From the NCBI RefSeq assembly GCF_958298935.1, contig NC_084934.1, forward strand, positions 1,986,501 through 2,050,500: a DNA stretch of 64,000 nucleotides. The letters are read 5' to 3'. The notes beneath the pieces were generated by a model that saw only the letters and a list, made by a program, of their open reading frames with translations, made no database searches and was not told where the DNA came from. Position 1 is the first letter of the stretch, and each line of letters begins with the position of its first letter. This DNA comes from Phragmites australis (taxonomy: Eukaryota > Streptophyta > Magnoliopsida > Poales > Poaceae). The position numbers and the translations under genes are program-made. This document shows positions 12,867 through 22,905 of the stretch, piece by piece.

Positions 12867-13642
12867 TATCGATGTAAAGAATAAGCGGTCTCCTATCAGG
12901 AGGGCCCAGGTCGATAGATGCTAGCTAGCAGTTGAAATTTTCAAAACCATGGGCCCTTGCACAACCAGGTGGGGCTTGCGCAACTAGTCCCCTAGTTGCA
13001 GATGGAAATCCCACAACCAGCCCTTGTTAGTCACAGGGCAGGTACTCACCTAACCAATCTAATTGCATTTAATGTCATCCACTCATGTGTTTTCCTTCCC
13101 TAGGTACCTTTTCGGTGAGCGAAGTTGTGGGTTGGCACAGAGACAGTGTGACCCATCTCGTAGCATTTAATGCTGCAAGACAACCTGGCAGGTGTGTGCG
13201 ATAGGTTCACAGATGGGCGTGATGAGCGTGCAGCGAGCATGACGGTGGTTGGCGGATGGGACAAGGCGTGCAGGATGACCAGGCCGGGCTAGGCATGCCC
13301 GCACTCTATAATGATAACCTAGGAGTAGCTGTCTTTGTTAGGTATAGGGCAGCCACCGTATTTTGGCACAGTCTACTTGTATATTCACTTCACCTCCTAC
13401 TATACAAAGGAGGGAGGACCGGACATGTAAGGGGGTCTGAGGATAAGTTTATCATCCAACTCATAAGAAAATACACATGACATAGGGCTATTATCCTTAA
13501 GGAGGCCTGAACTTGGATAAACGATGGTGTTGTTGAGCTCCTTCGACACACACTCATACTCACCAACAGCCACTGGAAACACTGATCACACACCCATCAT
13601 CCGGCATACCCTGGATATATTGTCAGGGACTAACCCTCGACA
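12867..13642 (+). repeat. 3' LTR of the Tat-type element
   Basis: A 776-bp LTR starts TATCGATG and ends CCCTCGACA. The complement of the end reads TGTCGAGG, so the termini form the expected short inverted repeat with one or two changes (TATCG for TGTCG). An internal palindrome-like end, TGTCAGGGACTAACCCTCGACA, covers the last 22 bp. The partner 5' LTR is absent from the window. Confidence 0.55.
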
Positions 13643-15162
13643 CTAATTGGCTTGAAAAACTTCACAAGATAAACTTATATCAATTTCTATCTAAATATAT
13701 TTTAGGTTCATCTAGTGTGTCTACTCTACCATTCAAAGGTTTGCAACCTATAGCCAATGCTAGCAAACTACTCTATGAAGGTAAACATGCAAGAATAGAT
13801 TACAAGTAAATATGAAAACGTAAATATGGTAGGGAGAGAAAACTCGATACAAGAGATTTTTTTTCCATAGTATCGATGATAGAAACACCACCCCCTATCC
13901 ATATTGAGCAGCCACCTAGGCTATAGCTCTTGATGATACCCGATCATAACCCTTGATCCACCAAGGTCTCAAGTGGGTAGAGCCACCAAGTCAGCAAGGT
14001 AAGACCTTACCATAAGCCTCTCTTTCGGTCACTTACCATCGTCTTCACTTCAAAGCTTGAGCCACTAAGGCAAGGGTCTTCGCGTCACCGTACATGAGTC
14101 TTGCCACCACTCCACACCAAGTATGAGGGTCAACAAGCTTGAGCCACTAAGGCCCAAGGTGCTGACGAGCCACCAAGACTCTAAGGCTCCGACGTACCTC
14201 TCGATACAAGTTAGAATCACTCCTTGATCCCTTCTCTAAGCAGCAACACCTAGACACAACTCTCTCTAGGCCTATTAGCACTAATCACTCTATAATCTTG
14301 TGCTTAATTGCCTTGGATGGTCACTTTTAGTATTTTGGTGACTTAGATGTCTTCTCAAGTATCGATGAGCTTTCCTAGACTTTAGCGCACTCAAATGGCC
14401 GAGTAGGGGGTATTTATAGCCTCAACCTCGCGAACTAACCGTATCCAATGTCTCCAACGGATTGTGAACGCCGGATGATCCTGTTTGTACAGCAGTACAA
14501 ACTAGCCGTTGGAACTCCACTCAAGTCCATTTGTGAATATCAGATATTCCGATGTAACCTTCAACTCCATCACCAGACCATCCAGTATGTATACTTGAGC
14601 ATGAGCGATCCACTTCTCACTATTCAATTTGTCCGGTGTGTATAACCCCTTTGATCGCCAGACCATCCGATATGTACAACTTCTCACACCTCTCAAAACC
14701 TTCTGGAAAATCCTCCAATGAAGCCTCCGTTGTATTATTCTCTTTATCACCAGACTATCTGGTGAGTTCAAAGCTCTTCTGTACTAAAAAACTTGCTCTT
14801 GAAAAATGCTCCGGTGTGTACTTTTCCTTAACACCAGACCATCCGGAATGTTGAACTACAGAATCTCTTGTGAGGCAAAATACTCTGGTGTGTATAACCT
14901 TTAGAGCACCGGATCATCCAGTGAGGTCTTCACTTTTGTTCTATGAGTCCAACACTTCATTGAGCATCGTACCATCCATGAGTTCTTCTTTTTGAGTACC
15001 GGACCATCCGATAAGTGCATTTTCTTCTAAATTCGTCCAATTCAACCATTCTTGAGTTCGATTCCAGCGGTTTCTTCATGTATTGCGTTCATGAGATCTA
15101 CTAAGACATATACTTGATAAACATGTTAGTTCCATTGACTATATTATTATTAATCATCAAAA
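13643..15162. other. repetitive non-coding sequence, probably an old LTR
   Basis: No gene. The 13960-14200 stretch repeats phrases such as 'gagccaccaag' and 'gagccactaaggc'. Between 14465 and 15020 about ten degenerate copies of 'accagaccatccggtgtgta' recur, listed separately. The style is that of an old grass LTR, but I could not find paired ends. Confidence 0.4.
14465..15020. repeat. interspersed degenerate 'CCAGACCATCCGGTGTGTA' motifs
   Basis: Related copies start near 14470, 14567, 14633, 14658, 14750, 14810, 14831, 14883, 14908, 14964 and 14998, spaced about 25-95 bp apart. Two half-motifs alternate: a '(ac)cagaccatcc' half and a 'ccggtgtgtataa' half. They do not form a regular tandem array. 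Confidence 0.6.
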
Positions 15163-15513
15163 TCACATATATACACTAAGAGGCCATGCTCATTACAGTT
15201 TGATAGCGTAAATTTGTGGCTTCTATGCTGATGATTGGTATTACGACATAGGAAATAACTGTAGCTATAATACATGTTAACTCAATTTTAAAAAATCGGC
15301 GACAAAAGTAGTTACTATGACATGATTTATTTACTATGCGCGAGCCCAGGGCTGAACATAGGTTACGAACAACAAACACCATGGGGGCTACTGTAAAGCT
15401 TGGCCTAGCCCCACACGAGAGATGAGCGTAAGCCAATTCATGTACCGCGCGATTGTTTGATGTAGTGGGATAGCAAATTTGTTTTACCGTCACAACGCAC
15501 GAGCATTGGCTAG
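15163..15513 (+). mobile_element. candidate short Helitron
   Basis: The 3' end is the stronger signal: CCGTCACAACGCACG at 15488-15502 is followed 7 bases later by CTAG at 15510-15513 and then T. Grass Helitrons end in a CCGTNRYAAYGCACG-type block a few bases before a terminal CTAG and insert between A and T. The 5' end is only a guess: the first A|TC followed by a TATATACACTA block is at 15163. The element would be 351 bp and non-coding. Confidence 0.4.
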
Positions 15514-16223
15514 TTATTAATTAACCTCACGGTCTAGAATTTTGATCATGCAAATCAAATTTGTTAATCAAATCAAATATAAAAATGATGTGTAAATTAT
15601 GTGACATGATTGTGATATAATGCTGTAGGATTTAGTTCAAATTAACGTGCAAACTCCTAAAGCAATTCCTCTCTTCCAAACAAAACCAAAGCTTAAAGTA
15701 AACTCCTTGATGCTACGTTACTTTTATGAAGAAGATGTTGCATGAAGATGCATGATTAAGTGTGTAAATTATAAAAAAAAAATCGATAGAAATGTTAAAA
15801 AATATTTCCTGAAAATAACAATCAAACATAAAATAAGACCTTTGATTCCACAGAAGAAGTTTTTAACATAAAGCTGGCAGGAGTTTACCAGTTTACCAGA
15901 TTTGTATTAATAGAGCAGGAGCAAAATATCAGGCCGAAGCCAAAAAAAATCAAGGAAAAAAAAGGCGATCATTTATGGCAGGAACGGAACCACGGCCGCC
16001 AATTTTTCTGCCCCTGCGATGCATCAAGCTCTGGCATCGTCTTCAATTTTTGCTGTTAAAGAAACCGCCGTCGTATGGTGGCTTTGGAAAACCCTTCATT
16101 CCATTCTTTCCATATCTCCCAGAGATAAGGATGACGATGGAGCGGAGAGCTTTCATCCGTGTGCCCGGTAGGGATCCAACCTCGGTCCACCGTTCAGCGT
16201 GAAGCCTAGCTGGCCAGTCATAA
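15514..16223. other. no recognised feature
   Basis: AT-rich intergenic DNA. A 75-codon plus-strand frame at 15975-16202 shows no recognisable domain and probably does not code. Confidence 0.4.
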
Positions 16224-16488
16224 GGTCGTTCTTAAGCGATTTCTTTCGCGGATAAAAATCTGTTCGCAGAAGTATTTTTATTTTCTTTAGCGCTTCAACA
16301 GTTTTTTTTCACGGTTCCAGTCACAAAGGAATTCTCAAGACTATTTTCTTTAAGATGAGATTATCTTTTCTTTCTCTTCATAAATCCTTTCGAAGTGAAA
16401 TTGTTGAAAATGAGAAAAAAAAGAATGAGAATGTGGAGAAAAATCAGGAAGTAAACAAAATAAAAAAAATATATAGTTAAGGATGGTG
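16224..16488 (+). mobile_element. Tourist-like MITE, copy 1
   Basis: A 265-bp element flanked by a perfect TAA duplication (16221-16223 and 16489-16491). The ends are GGTCGTTCTTAA and, on the complement of the right end, CACCATCCTTAA. Its whole length aligns with the reverse complement of the element at 58460-58706, which has ends GACCATYC and the same TTA/TAA duplication. A 3-bp TWA target points to the PIF/Harbinger (Tourist) superfamily. Confidence 0.7.
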
Positions 16489-17236
16489 TAATTCATGTCC
16501 CAAATGCAAAGAGAGTATCGGCTCTGCGCAAAGTGGACAAACCTGTTGGTTTGGTCAACTCCTAGTGATTAATCTACCCGCAATCTACAGCCAATTTTGA
16601 AAAGTGAGCTACGAGAAGAACTTACACTTCGATGGGCCCAAGCCCGGCAAATACGATGTTCCATTTTGATGTTGTGGAGCCAAGAAACTAAGCTTGGGAA
16701 GCGGCCGCCGCCGTACCTTCTCCATAGGCGGTGAACTTTCAAGTGATCGAACACTATTTTTAGGGCAAAACTCTAGAGGATTAGACATCCCAACAGGTGA
16801 ATAGACTATAGAGGAATCCAATAGATTGACCAAAGAGGATAACAACTCGACTAGATGCATTATCTTGGCTTCTATTATTGGATTGTAGCAGTAGGTTCCA
16901 AAGGGATCAAATGAGAATACCAATACCGCTTCTTTTTTCTTTCTCCATATTTTCTTTCAACCATTATTGCTTTGTCATGAGTTTTGGCTTCTATTTCGTT
17001 ACGTGCAACCTAAAATGGGCAATATATGAGCCTTTTCATGGTCGGCATTTGTAAATTTGAAACACTCGCAGGTATGGATATTTCAGCTTGGTTTACCAGG
17101 TTTAGACTAGCCCAAGGCATCCCGACCCATGTAGTATAATATATGCTTTGATTGATGCCAAAAATGTGATTTTTGTTTGGCCCATTTTAGTCTCTTTTGT
17201 GTGTGACCATGTGGCCCATTTTAGCTAAAGCTTTTT
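16489..17236. other. no recognised gene
   Basis: Contains a 104-codon minus-strand frame at 16609-16923 (PFGTYCYNPIIEAK and similar). I recognise no domain in it and its status is uncertain. Otherwise AT-rich. Confidence 0.35.
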
Positions 17237-17704
17237 AAGTAGTAAAAGTACAAAATACAAGCATTGTAGATATGAATAAAACCTCCCGACTTTGTCCTTT
17301 GAATTCCCGCGATGGATGTTCCATTTATCCATGGGAAATACCATGTGTTCTGCATACAAAAATGTCCAGAAAATGACATCTGTATACAAATCATTATTCA
17401 TATTTTTTTTAACCCTCATCATGTCAGCAACAACCAGCATTTCCAGTCAAAGGATTTCCTTTATTCAATAATATCAAAGATACAAAGCATTGCATGGATG
17501 CAAGGACCAGACTCATGAAACAGACTTCACGAGATCGGCCCATAACTTATCCATACATGCGGAATTCCCTAAGTAAACTCGCTTGACTGGATGTTCTAAG
17601 CCGCATTTACTCCCCAAATGACAAGCAACTAGATAACTCAAACTAGCTTAATCAACCAAAAACAATTAAAATTCTTGCATCAATCAGAAACAGAGGAGCT
17701 CATA

Positions 17705-18908
17705 TCACCAAGAGCTGTTTTCTCCACTAGAAGAGGACCCGAACAAGACCGCCATGTTGAGCCAATCATAAGGTTGCAGATGAAGGCCAGAAGGATCAGG
17801 CATGTCATGACCACCAGCAGCTTGGCCTCCATAATAACCATTGTTTCCCAAGTAAACATTCGGTCCATGTAAGCTAGGATCATGGTACGACTCATAAGAA
17901 GGAATAATTGGTGGCCACTGATAACTGGAAAATGGGTTTTCAGCAGCGAAGTTGTGAGTATTTGAATGGTTTTGAAGCTCAACTTGTGAAGGCAATGGCT
18001 GTGGAAGTTGTAGTGGCAGTGATAGAGGATGAAAATCATTGGACAATGGAATGTGCGATGATGATGTGGGTGCTATTGCTAGTGGTGGTGGCTGCAAAGG
18101 TTAGGTCCTGAGGAATATTGTGAGAAATGATTGTTGTACTGGTGCGATTCATTAGGTAGTGGCATCATATGTGCCTAGTGTTGTAGCAGCTGCGTTGGTG
18201 GTTTTTGTGGTGATGGCAGCATAATGGGATTCAGAAGAGAGGACTGCAACTTGGACGATGGTGGAAGAAGCCATGACGATTGCGGAAGATGGGAGGATGA
18301 CTGTAAGGGAGTCCATGGAAAATGTCTTGGTGGCAGCTGGATCTGTGAATGCGACCACGAAGAGGAGAGCTGCAGAGATGGATCTCTTGTCCTACCGATC
18401 TCCATCTGGTAGCCGGGGTGCAGTGCCTGCAACCGATTGTTAATACCTTGTTGAACCTGGGAGAGCCCATGTACCATCTCGTTGACCTTGTTGAGATCAA
18501 GATCTTTCTCATCGCCGTAGATAAGCTTAGCCAACCTTGAGGTTTCCTGGACCTCCTTTTCATGTGTCATCGACACCCTCCTCCTCTTGTCCTCCATGGC
18601 TTCGCCTTTCTCTAGCTCGAATAGCTCATTTTGCATATGGGTGATTCTATCCATTTATTCCTAGTTGATGAGTGGTGGTGCATTCCCTAAGAGGAAAGAA
18701 TCAATAATGGGGTTAGCCAGTCGATGGGGTGCCGAAAGCGGACATCTTTCCGTTTTTGATCCACTACAATAGCAACTCTCACGCCGGTGAGAGTGGACAT
18801 GTTAGCAGTGGTTTTATGAAGCTCGACACACCACTAAAAGAATGTGAGGCTACGGTCTTTATCATCCTCAATAAAGCTAATACCAGATCTCCTCGCCCTC
18901 CTAGGCAT
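17705..18908 (-). pseudogene. M-alpha MADS-box pseudogene, copy B
   Basis: Related to copies A and C along its whole length. It starts MPRRARRSGISFIEDDKD at 18908. The Lys codon in TFFKRR has become a stop (TAG, near 18836). Small indels follow: a loss at the ESKNGK position near 18760 and a 4-bp insertion near 18721-18724 relative to copy A. A long open middle survives at 18654-18175 (DRITHMQNELFELEK onward), then a stop after TQLLQH and a frame change into 18097-17705. The TATA box is retained at 19024-19031. The C-terminus keeps one copy of the GGQAAGGHDMP motif and the PSLHGP segment that copy A lacks. No functional MADS protein can be made from it. Confidence 0.9.
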
Positions 18909-19023
18909 TCTCAAATGGAGAATCAAAAGCAACTACTATAAATATGTGAGTAAGAAATGTATTTTTTTTTTCTTCGAGAGGAGATCGATGTTTTTTTATG
19001 AGAAGGAGGTTGAGATGCTCCCC

Positions 19024-19031
19024 TTATATAG
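19024..19031 (-). promoter_or_regulatory. TATA box of MADS pseudogene B
   Basis: Minus-strand TATATAAG in the same context as in copies A and C, about 116 bp upstream of the dead start codon. The promoter element therefore outlived the reading frame. Confidence 0.6.
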
Positions 19032-20567
19032 AAAATAACAAACTGTAAATGGAACACATGGTCCCTGTGATTCTAAAGGTAAAAAAAGTTTTCCTTTCGA
19101 AAACAATGCATCAACATGTTAGGTATGGATTCTTACCTCTTGTCACTGACGAAGAGGCCCATCTTTTGCATGGGCAAGGTGGGGCCCATTTCTCAGCCGC
19201 TATTAGAAAAAAATGAAGTATTTCGTAGATATTACTTCTTAGCAACAAAAATGGGCTCTATATCCTTTTGACATATTAAGTGTGTATTTATTGTTGTGAT
19301 AAAAATTGCAATGCAATCTTGTCGTGTATTAATTCGGAAGCAGTTTTTTTATCCTTTTCGCCAATGTAAGCAGTTCCAAAGTGTAGTGTTTAATGTTAAT
19401 CAAACACAGCTATATACTATATGCTCTGCTACAACTATATGATAATCGAATATTAATTGAATCCTTGGACTCCACCCTTAGGCTGCCGTTGCTATACAAT
19501 TGTATCTAAATTTTGGAACTAGTAATGAGTAGTGTGATCCAACAAGCTCTTGGTTGAATGAATAACAATTACACACTAAAAGTAGCACCCACAGGATAAA
19601 TGTGGTCCTCTGTCTTGCTATACAAGTGCATCCTAATCCTTGGGATAATTAATGAGCAGTGTAATCCCGCAAAATATTGTTGAATATAAATTTTGACGTG
19701 CTACAATTGCAGTATCCTTAGAGTTCCCTCTTCGGTGTAGTCCTTGCATATGGGTATAGTTTACTACCTCTCAAAGTTTTAGATCAAACTATTTAAAATA
19801 TTTAAATTAAATCGTGAATTTATGACCATTCTAGGAAGATCATCTAAAAAACTAAAGGTGTGCTATAACTAGGGCTGAAGAAGGTGGCGCTAATTCTGGA
19901 CTGGTTGAAGACCGTTTCTAAATTCTACGTGATTTTATATGGTTTGCAAGGGCTAGAGTTTTCCTAGCCAAGGGGTTGATTTGGGCTGGAAAACAAAGTA
20001 TTGTGGCCCGTGTTGGCATGCTCAATTGTACGAAGTTTCCAAGAATCACAATATGTGATATTGATGTAGCTAAGTACTTCATGCACTCCACTTTTGCTTT
20101 AATTTTATCATAGTGATGTCAAGGTTGTTGAGACCCTAGTAATATGATGCTTTACGTATAAGTTTAATTGCTATTGTATTTTTCTTTTGATATGTGCTTC
20201 TTTTTTAGACATTACTTGCATTAAAAAAACTGTATGAGGCCTAAGAAATGACAATTGAATATCTATTCAAGTTACGTTGTCATGTTATAGTTCAACGCTG
20301 AAGCAACGGTTTGGTGTTTCTGCTCAAAACTAATGGTTCCAACCTATATTGGCATGTTTTTGCTCTAACAACTTCATTTTTTATTACTTTGATAGTTCAA
20401 ATTTCAGTCCATTTCCAGCATTATCGTATTTTATTCTGACCTCAAGAGAAAATATAGTTTAGGAAATTCTTTTGACATTTTCGATCTCAATTTATTTTGA
20501 CGGTTTTCACCCCAAGCCATAACAAACATGTTTTCCCAATAACCCATTTAACAATCTCTGGCACTAA

Positions 20568-20856
20568 GAGCCTGTTTGTTTGAGCTTATGCTTTTAGGGT
20601 TTTTTTAAAAATTGTGCTTTTGGCTTGTCTGAAAAACTACGCTTTTGTAAATAGGCTGTTGGCTTCTACAACAAATTTTTTACTTCTCAGTACATAGCTT
20701 CTCAGAAAAGCATCTCTCAGCAAGCTTCTCAGCTTTAATTCATTTTTCTCAAAAACAGGCTTCTAACTTCTCTAGAAGCTACTTCTTCGGAACCCCGTTT
20801 ATTCTAACTTCTAGCAGCAGCAGCAGCAGAATCAGAAGCAGAAAACAAACAGGACC
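20568..20856. mobile_element. Tourist-like MITE
   Basis: A 289-bp element with ends GAGCCTGTTTGTTT and, on the complement of the right end, GGTCCTGTTTGTTT. It is flanked by a perfect TAA duplication (20565-20567 and 20857-20859). The interior has a (CAG)n-like stretch at 20812-20828. The TWA target and GGSCCTGTTTG-type ends fit PIF/Harbinger MITEs of grasses. Confidence 0.8.
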
Positions 20857-20879
20857 TAAGTAGTTTGCGGGTAGGATTG

Positions 20880-21140
20880 CCATCCCTACTTAGGGCTAGA
20901 GTTTTGACTAGTCAAGTGATTGATACTGGCTTGGTGATGGGCTTGAAAAAGAAATGAAATTGAGGTATTTCCGTGGTATCATTCTCAAATTGTCAATCTC
21001 ACTTGAATAGCTAATGTGGTATCTATCCATCGATAGTAATGTAGCTAAGTACAATACTACACTTTTGTTATATTAATGCAGATAGGTATTATGCTCCACT
21101 TTTGCTATTATCATTGTGATCTCGAGGTTTTTGACACCTT
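20880..21140. repeat. vestige of a fourth MADS-unit flank
   Basis: The phrases 'agggctagagttttgacta', 'ggcttggtgatgggcttg', and 'cacttttgctattatcattgtgatctcgaggtttttgac' repeat, with divergence, the upstream-flank block found at 9110-9250 in unit A and 19960-20130 in unit B. It is cut at about 21140 by a LINE tail. No MADS coding sequence accompanies it. Confidence 0.55.
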
Positions 21141-21990
21141 TTTTCGAAAATGGAAGGTTTATTGACTCTCATCGTTAAATTAAGTGGATACAATCATATA
21201 AGAGTTCACTCACAGCCCCTACATATCTAAGATGCAGACATCTAAACTAGAATGAAAAGGTAACGAAAAATAAGTGGAAAAACATTGCCGAATAAGAGGA
21301 AAAATATCCAAAACAAGGGACTAAGGTGGAGGAGCATCAATCTAAAGTCTAGACTACCATCCAAATTAGGTAAAAAAAGTCCCTAACCATGTATTCCAGA
21401 TGTGCGCATGTTGCTACCATCAACTCTCGATGTTCCTACCGCTACAGCACAAACTACATACGGAGGCAGTGCATACAAGTATAAATAACTTGCAAATAAG
21501 AAGAAATTGCCATCTTATTAAAGACAATACTATTTTTGTATAGCTATAACAACCAACAAAGAGTTGACACCGCTAATACATTGGCTTTCCATTTTTTACT
21601 AAGGTCGTGAAGCCAATTTCCAAACATATTTGGTGCACTACGTGGCGGGTAAAGATTTGAAGCTATCTGGATGATAAACTATGTAGATCAAGCAAAATGG
21701 AAGTAAAAAAGCGGTGCTTAATCGTCTCATCTTTGTGACAAAAGTAACACTTCTGATCACCTTACCAATGCCTTTTGATTAAATTATATTTGGTTAGTAA
21801 CATCCCTTTACGTAAGTACCACAAGAAAATTTTAATTTTTGAGGGTATTTTTGTTTCCATAGTTGGTTGTTCATTATCAATACATCACTATGTATAAGAG
21901 CATGATGGGGAGAGTTTACCAAGAATTTTTCAGATTGGTGCAAATTCTAGCGAAACTCGTATCGCTTTTGAGATAGGTCAATGTTGATAA
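21140..21990 (-). mobile_element. LINE-1 3' fragment
   Basis: Minus-strand reading at about 21860-21720 gives LLTKYNLIKRHW, then GDQKCYFCHKDETIKH. This is the zinc-binding (zf-RVT) motif at the C-terminus of plant LINE-1 ORF2. The downstream part to 21140 looks like a 3' UTR ending in a short T-run on the plus strand ('cttttttcg'). Stops and shifts abound. Confidence 0.65.
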
Positions 21991-22090
21991 GGAGTGGATA
22001 CAACCACATAAGAGTTCACTCCTAGCCTCTGCATATCTAAGATGCAGATATCTAAACTAGAATGAAAAGGTAACAAAAAATAATAGGAAG
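21180..22090. repeat. about 95-bp direct repeat flanking a LINE fragment
   Basis: 'gtggatacaatcatataaga' at 21184 and 'gtggatacaaccacataaga' at 21997 begin two copies of about 95 bp that agree closely. Both include 'atctaagatgcaga' and 'aaactagaatgaaaagg'. They are separated by about 810 bp. The simplest reading is two LINE 3' ends, the second belonging to the RT fragment at 22100-22625. Confidence 0.7.
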
Positions 22091-22099
22091 TATGGACCA

Positions 22100-22625
22100 G
22101 TCTTATCATTAACTTTGATTGCTATGGTTCCCCCTGAAATGAAGCTTTCCACCCATGAACACTACTTAGGCGAGAAACCTTTCACCCAGATGGTCTGTAG
22201 CAAGAAGGGTCACTTGATTTTGTCACAGGCTTTCTCAAAATCTTTTAATAAGACCCCACTCAGCTTTTTACAGTGGAGTTTGTGTATGGTTTCATGCAGG
22301 ATGACTACCCCTTCTAAGATGTTTCACTACACATGAAATATGTTTGGATGGGGTAGACTGTCCGGTCCACTATACTGTTTATGTGGTTGGTGGCTACCTT
22401 TGTGAAAATCTTGAAACTAACAATTTACAGGAAAATTGGCGGGTATTGCCGAATACAACAAGCTTCTTTTACTTTTGGTAGGAGCGTAATTACTCCAAAG
22501 TTGAGGCTAGGCAACAGAAGTTTCCCAGAGTGTAGTACATCAAATAACACCATCAAGTCATCCTTGATGACATCCAAAAAACTTGGTAAAACTCTACATG
22601 CCAACAATAATTGCATATTCAATCA
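22100..22625 (-). mobile_element. LINE-1 reverse-transcriptase fragment
   Basis: Minus-strand reading at 22622-22425 gives VIKDDLMVLFDVLHSGKLLL, then SLNFGVITLLPKVKEA. This is the start of the reverse-transcriptase domain of plant LINE-1 ORF2. Later frames down to 22110 give further RT-like pieces with stops. It truncates the downstream flank of MADS unit C at 22621. Confidence 0.75.
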
Positions 22626-22905
22626 AAGGATTTCCTTTATCCAACAATATCAAAGATACAAAGCATTGCATGGATGTAACGACCAGACTCATGAAACAGA
22701 CTTCATGAGTTTGGCCCTTAACATACCCATACATGCAGAATTCCCTAAGTAAATTGGCCTGACTGGATGGTCTAAGCCACATTTATTCCCCAAATGACAA
22801 GCAACTAGATAACTCAAACTAGATTAATCAACCACAGAACAATTAAAATTCTTGCATCAATCAGAATCAGAGGGGCTCATATCACCAAGACTGACTCTTG
22901 CACCG

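Larger units (their letters stand above)
9656..13642 (+). mobile_element. 3' part of a Tat-lineage Ty3/Gypsy retroelement
   Basis: Orientation is plus, judged from the polypurine tract and LTR at the right end. A gag-like 'putative gypsy type transposon' ORF lies antisense inside it (10028-12336, minus). Tat-lineage Gypsy elements are known to carry an extra antisense ORF between integrase and the 3' LTR, which matches this layout. No pol gene is present, so the piece is 5'-truncated. It abuts MADS unit A at about 9656. Confidence 0.6.
17237..20567 (-). repeat. MADS duplication unit B
   Basis: Collinear with units A and C. It differs by a deletion of about 430 bp near 19915 that removed the microsatellite part of the upstream flank, and by an extra segment of roughly 120 bp at about 19990-20100. 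Small unique insertions occur near 19560-19650. Its right end runs into a Tourist MITE at 20568. Confidence 0.85.

Noticed and set aside
16609..16923. 104-codon minus-strand frame
   Set aside because: I could not link it to any family, and it lies between repeats with no promoter or neighbour support. Left as uncertain rather than called a gene.
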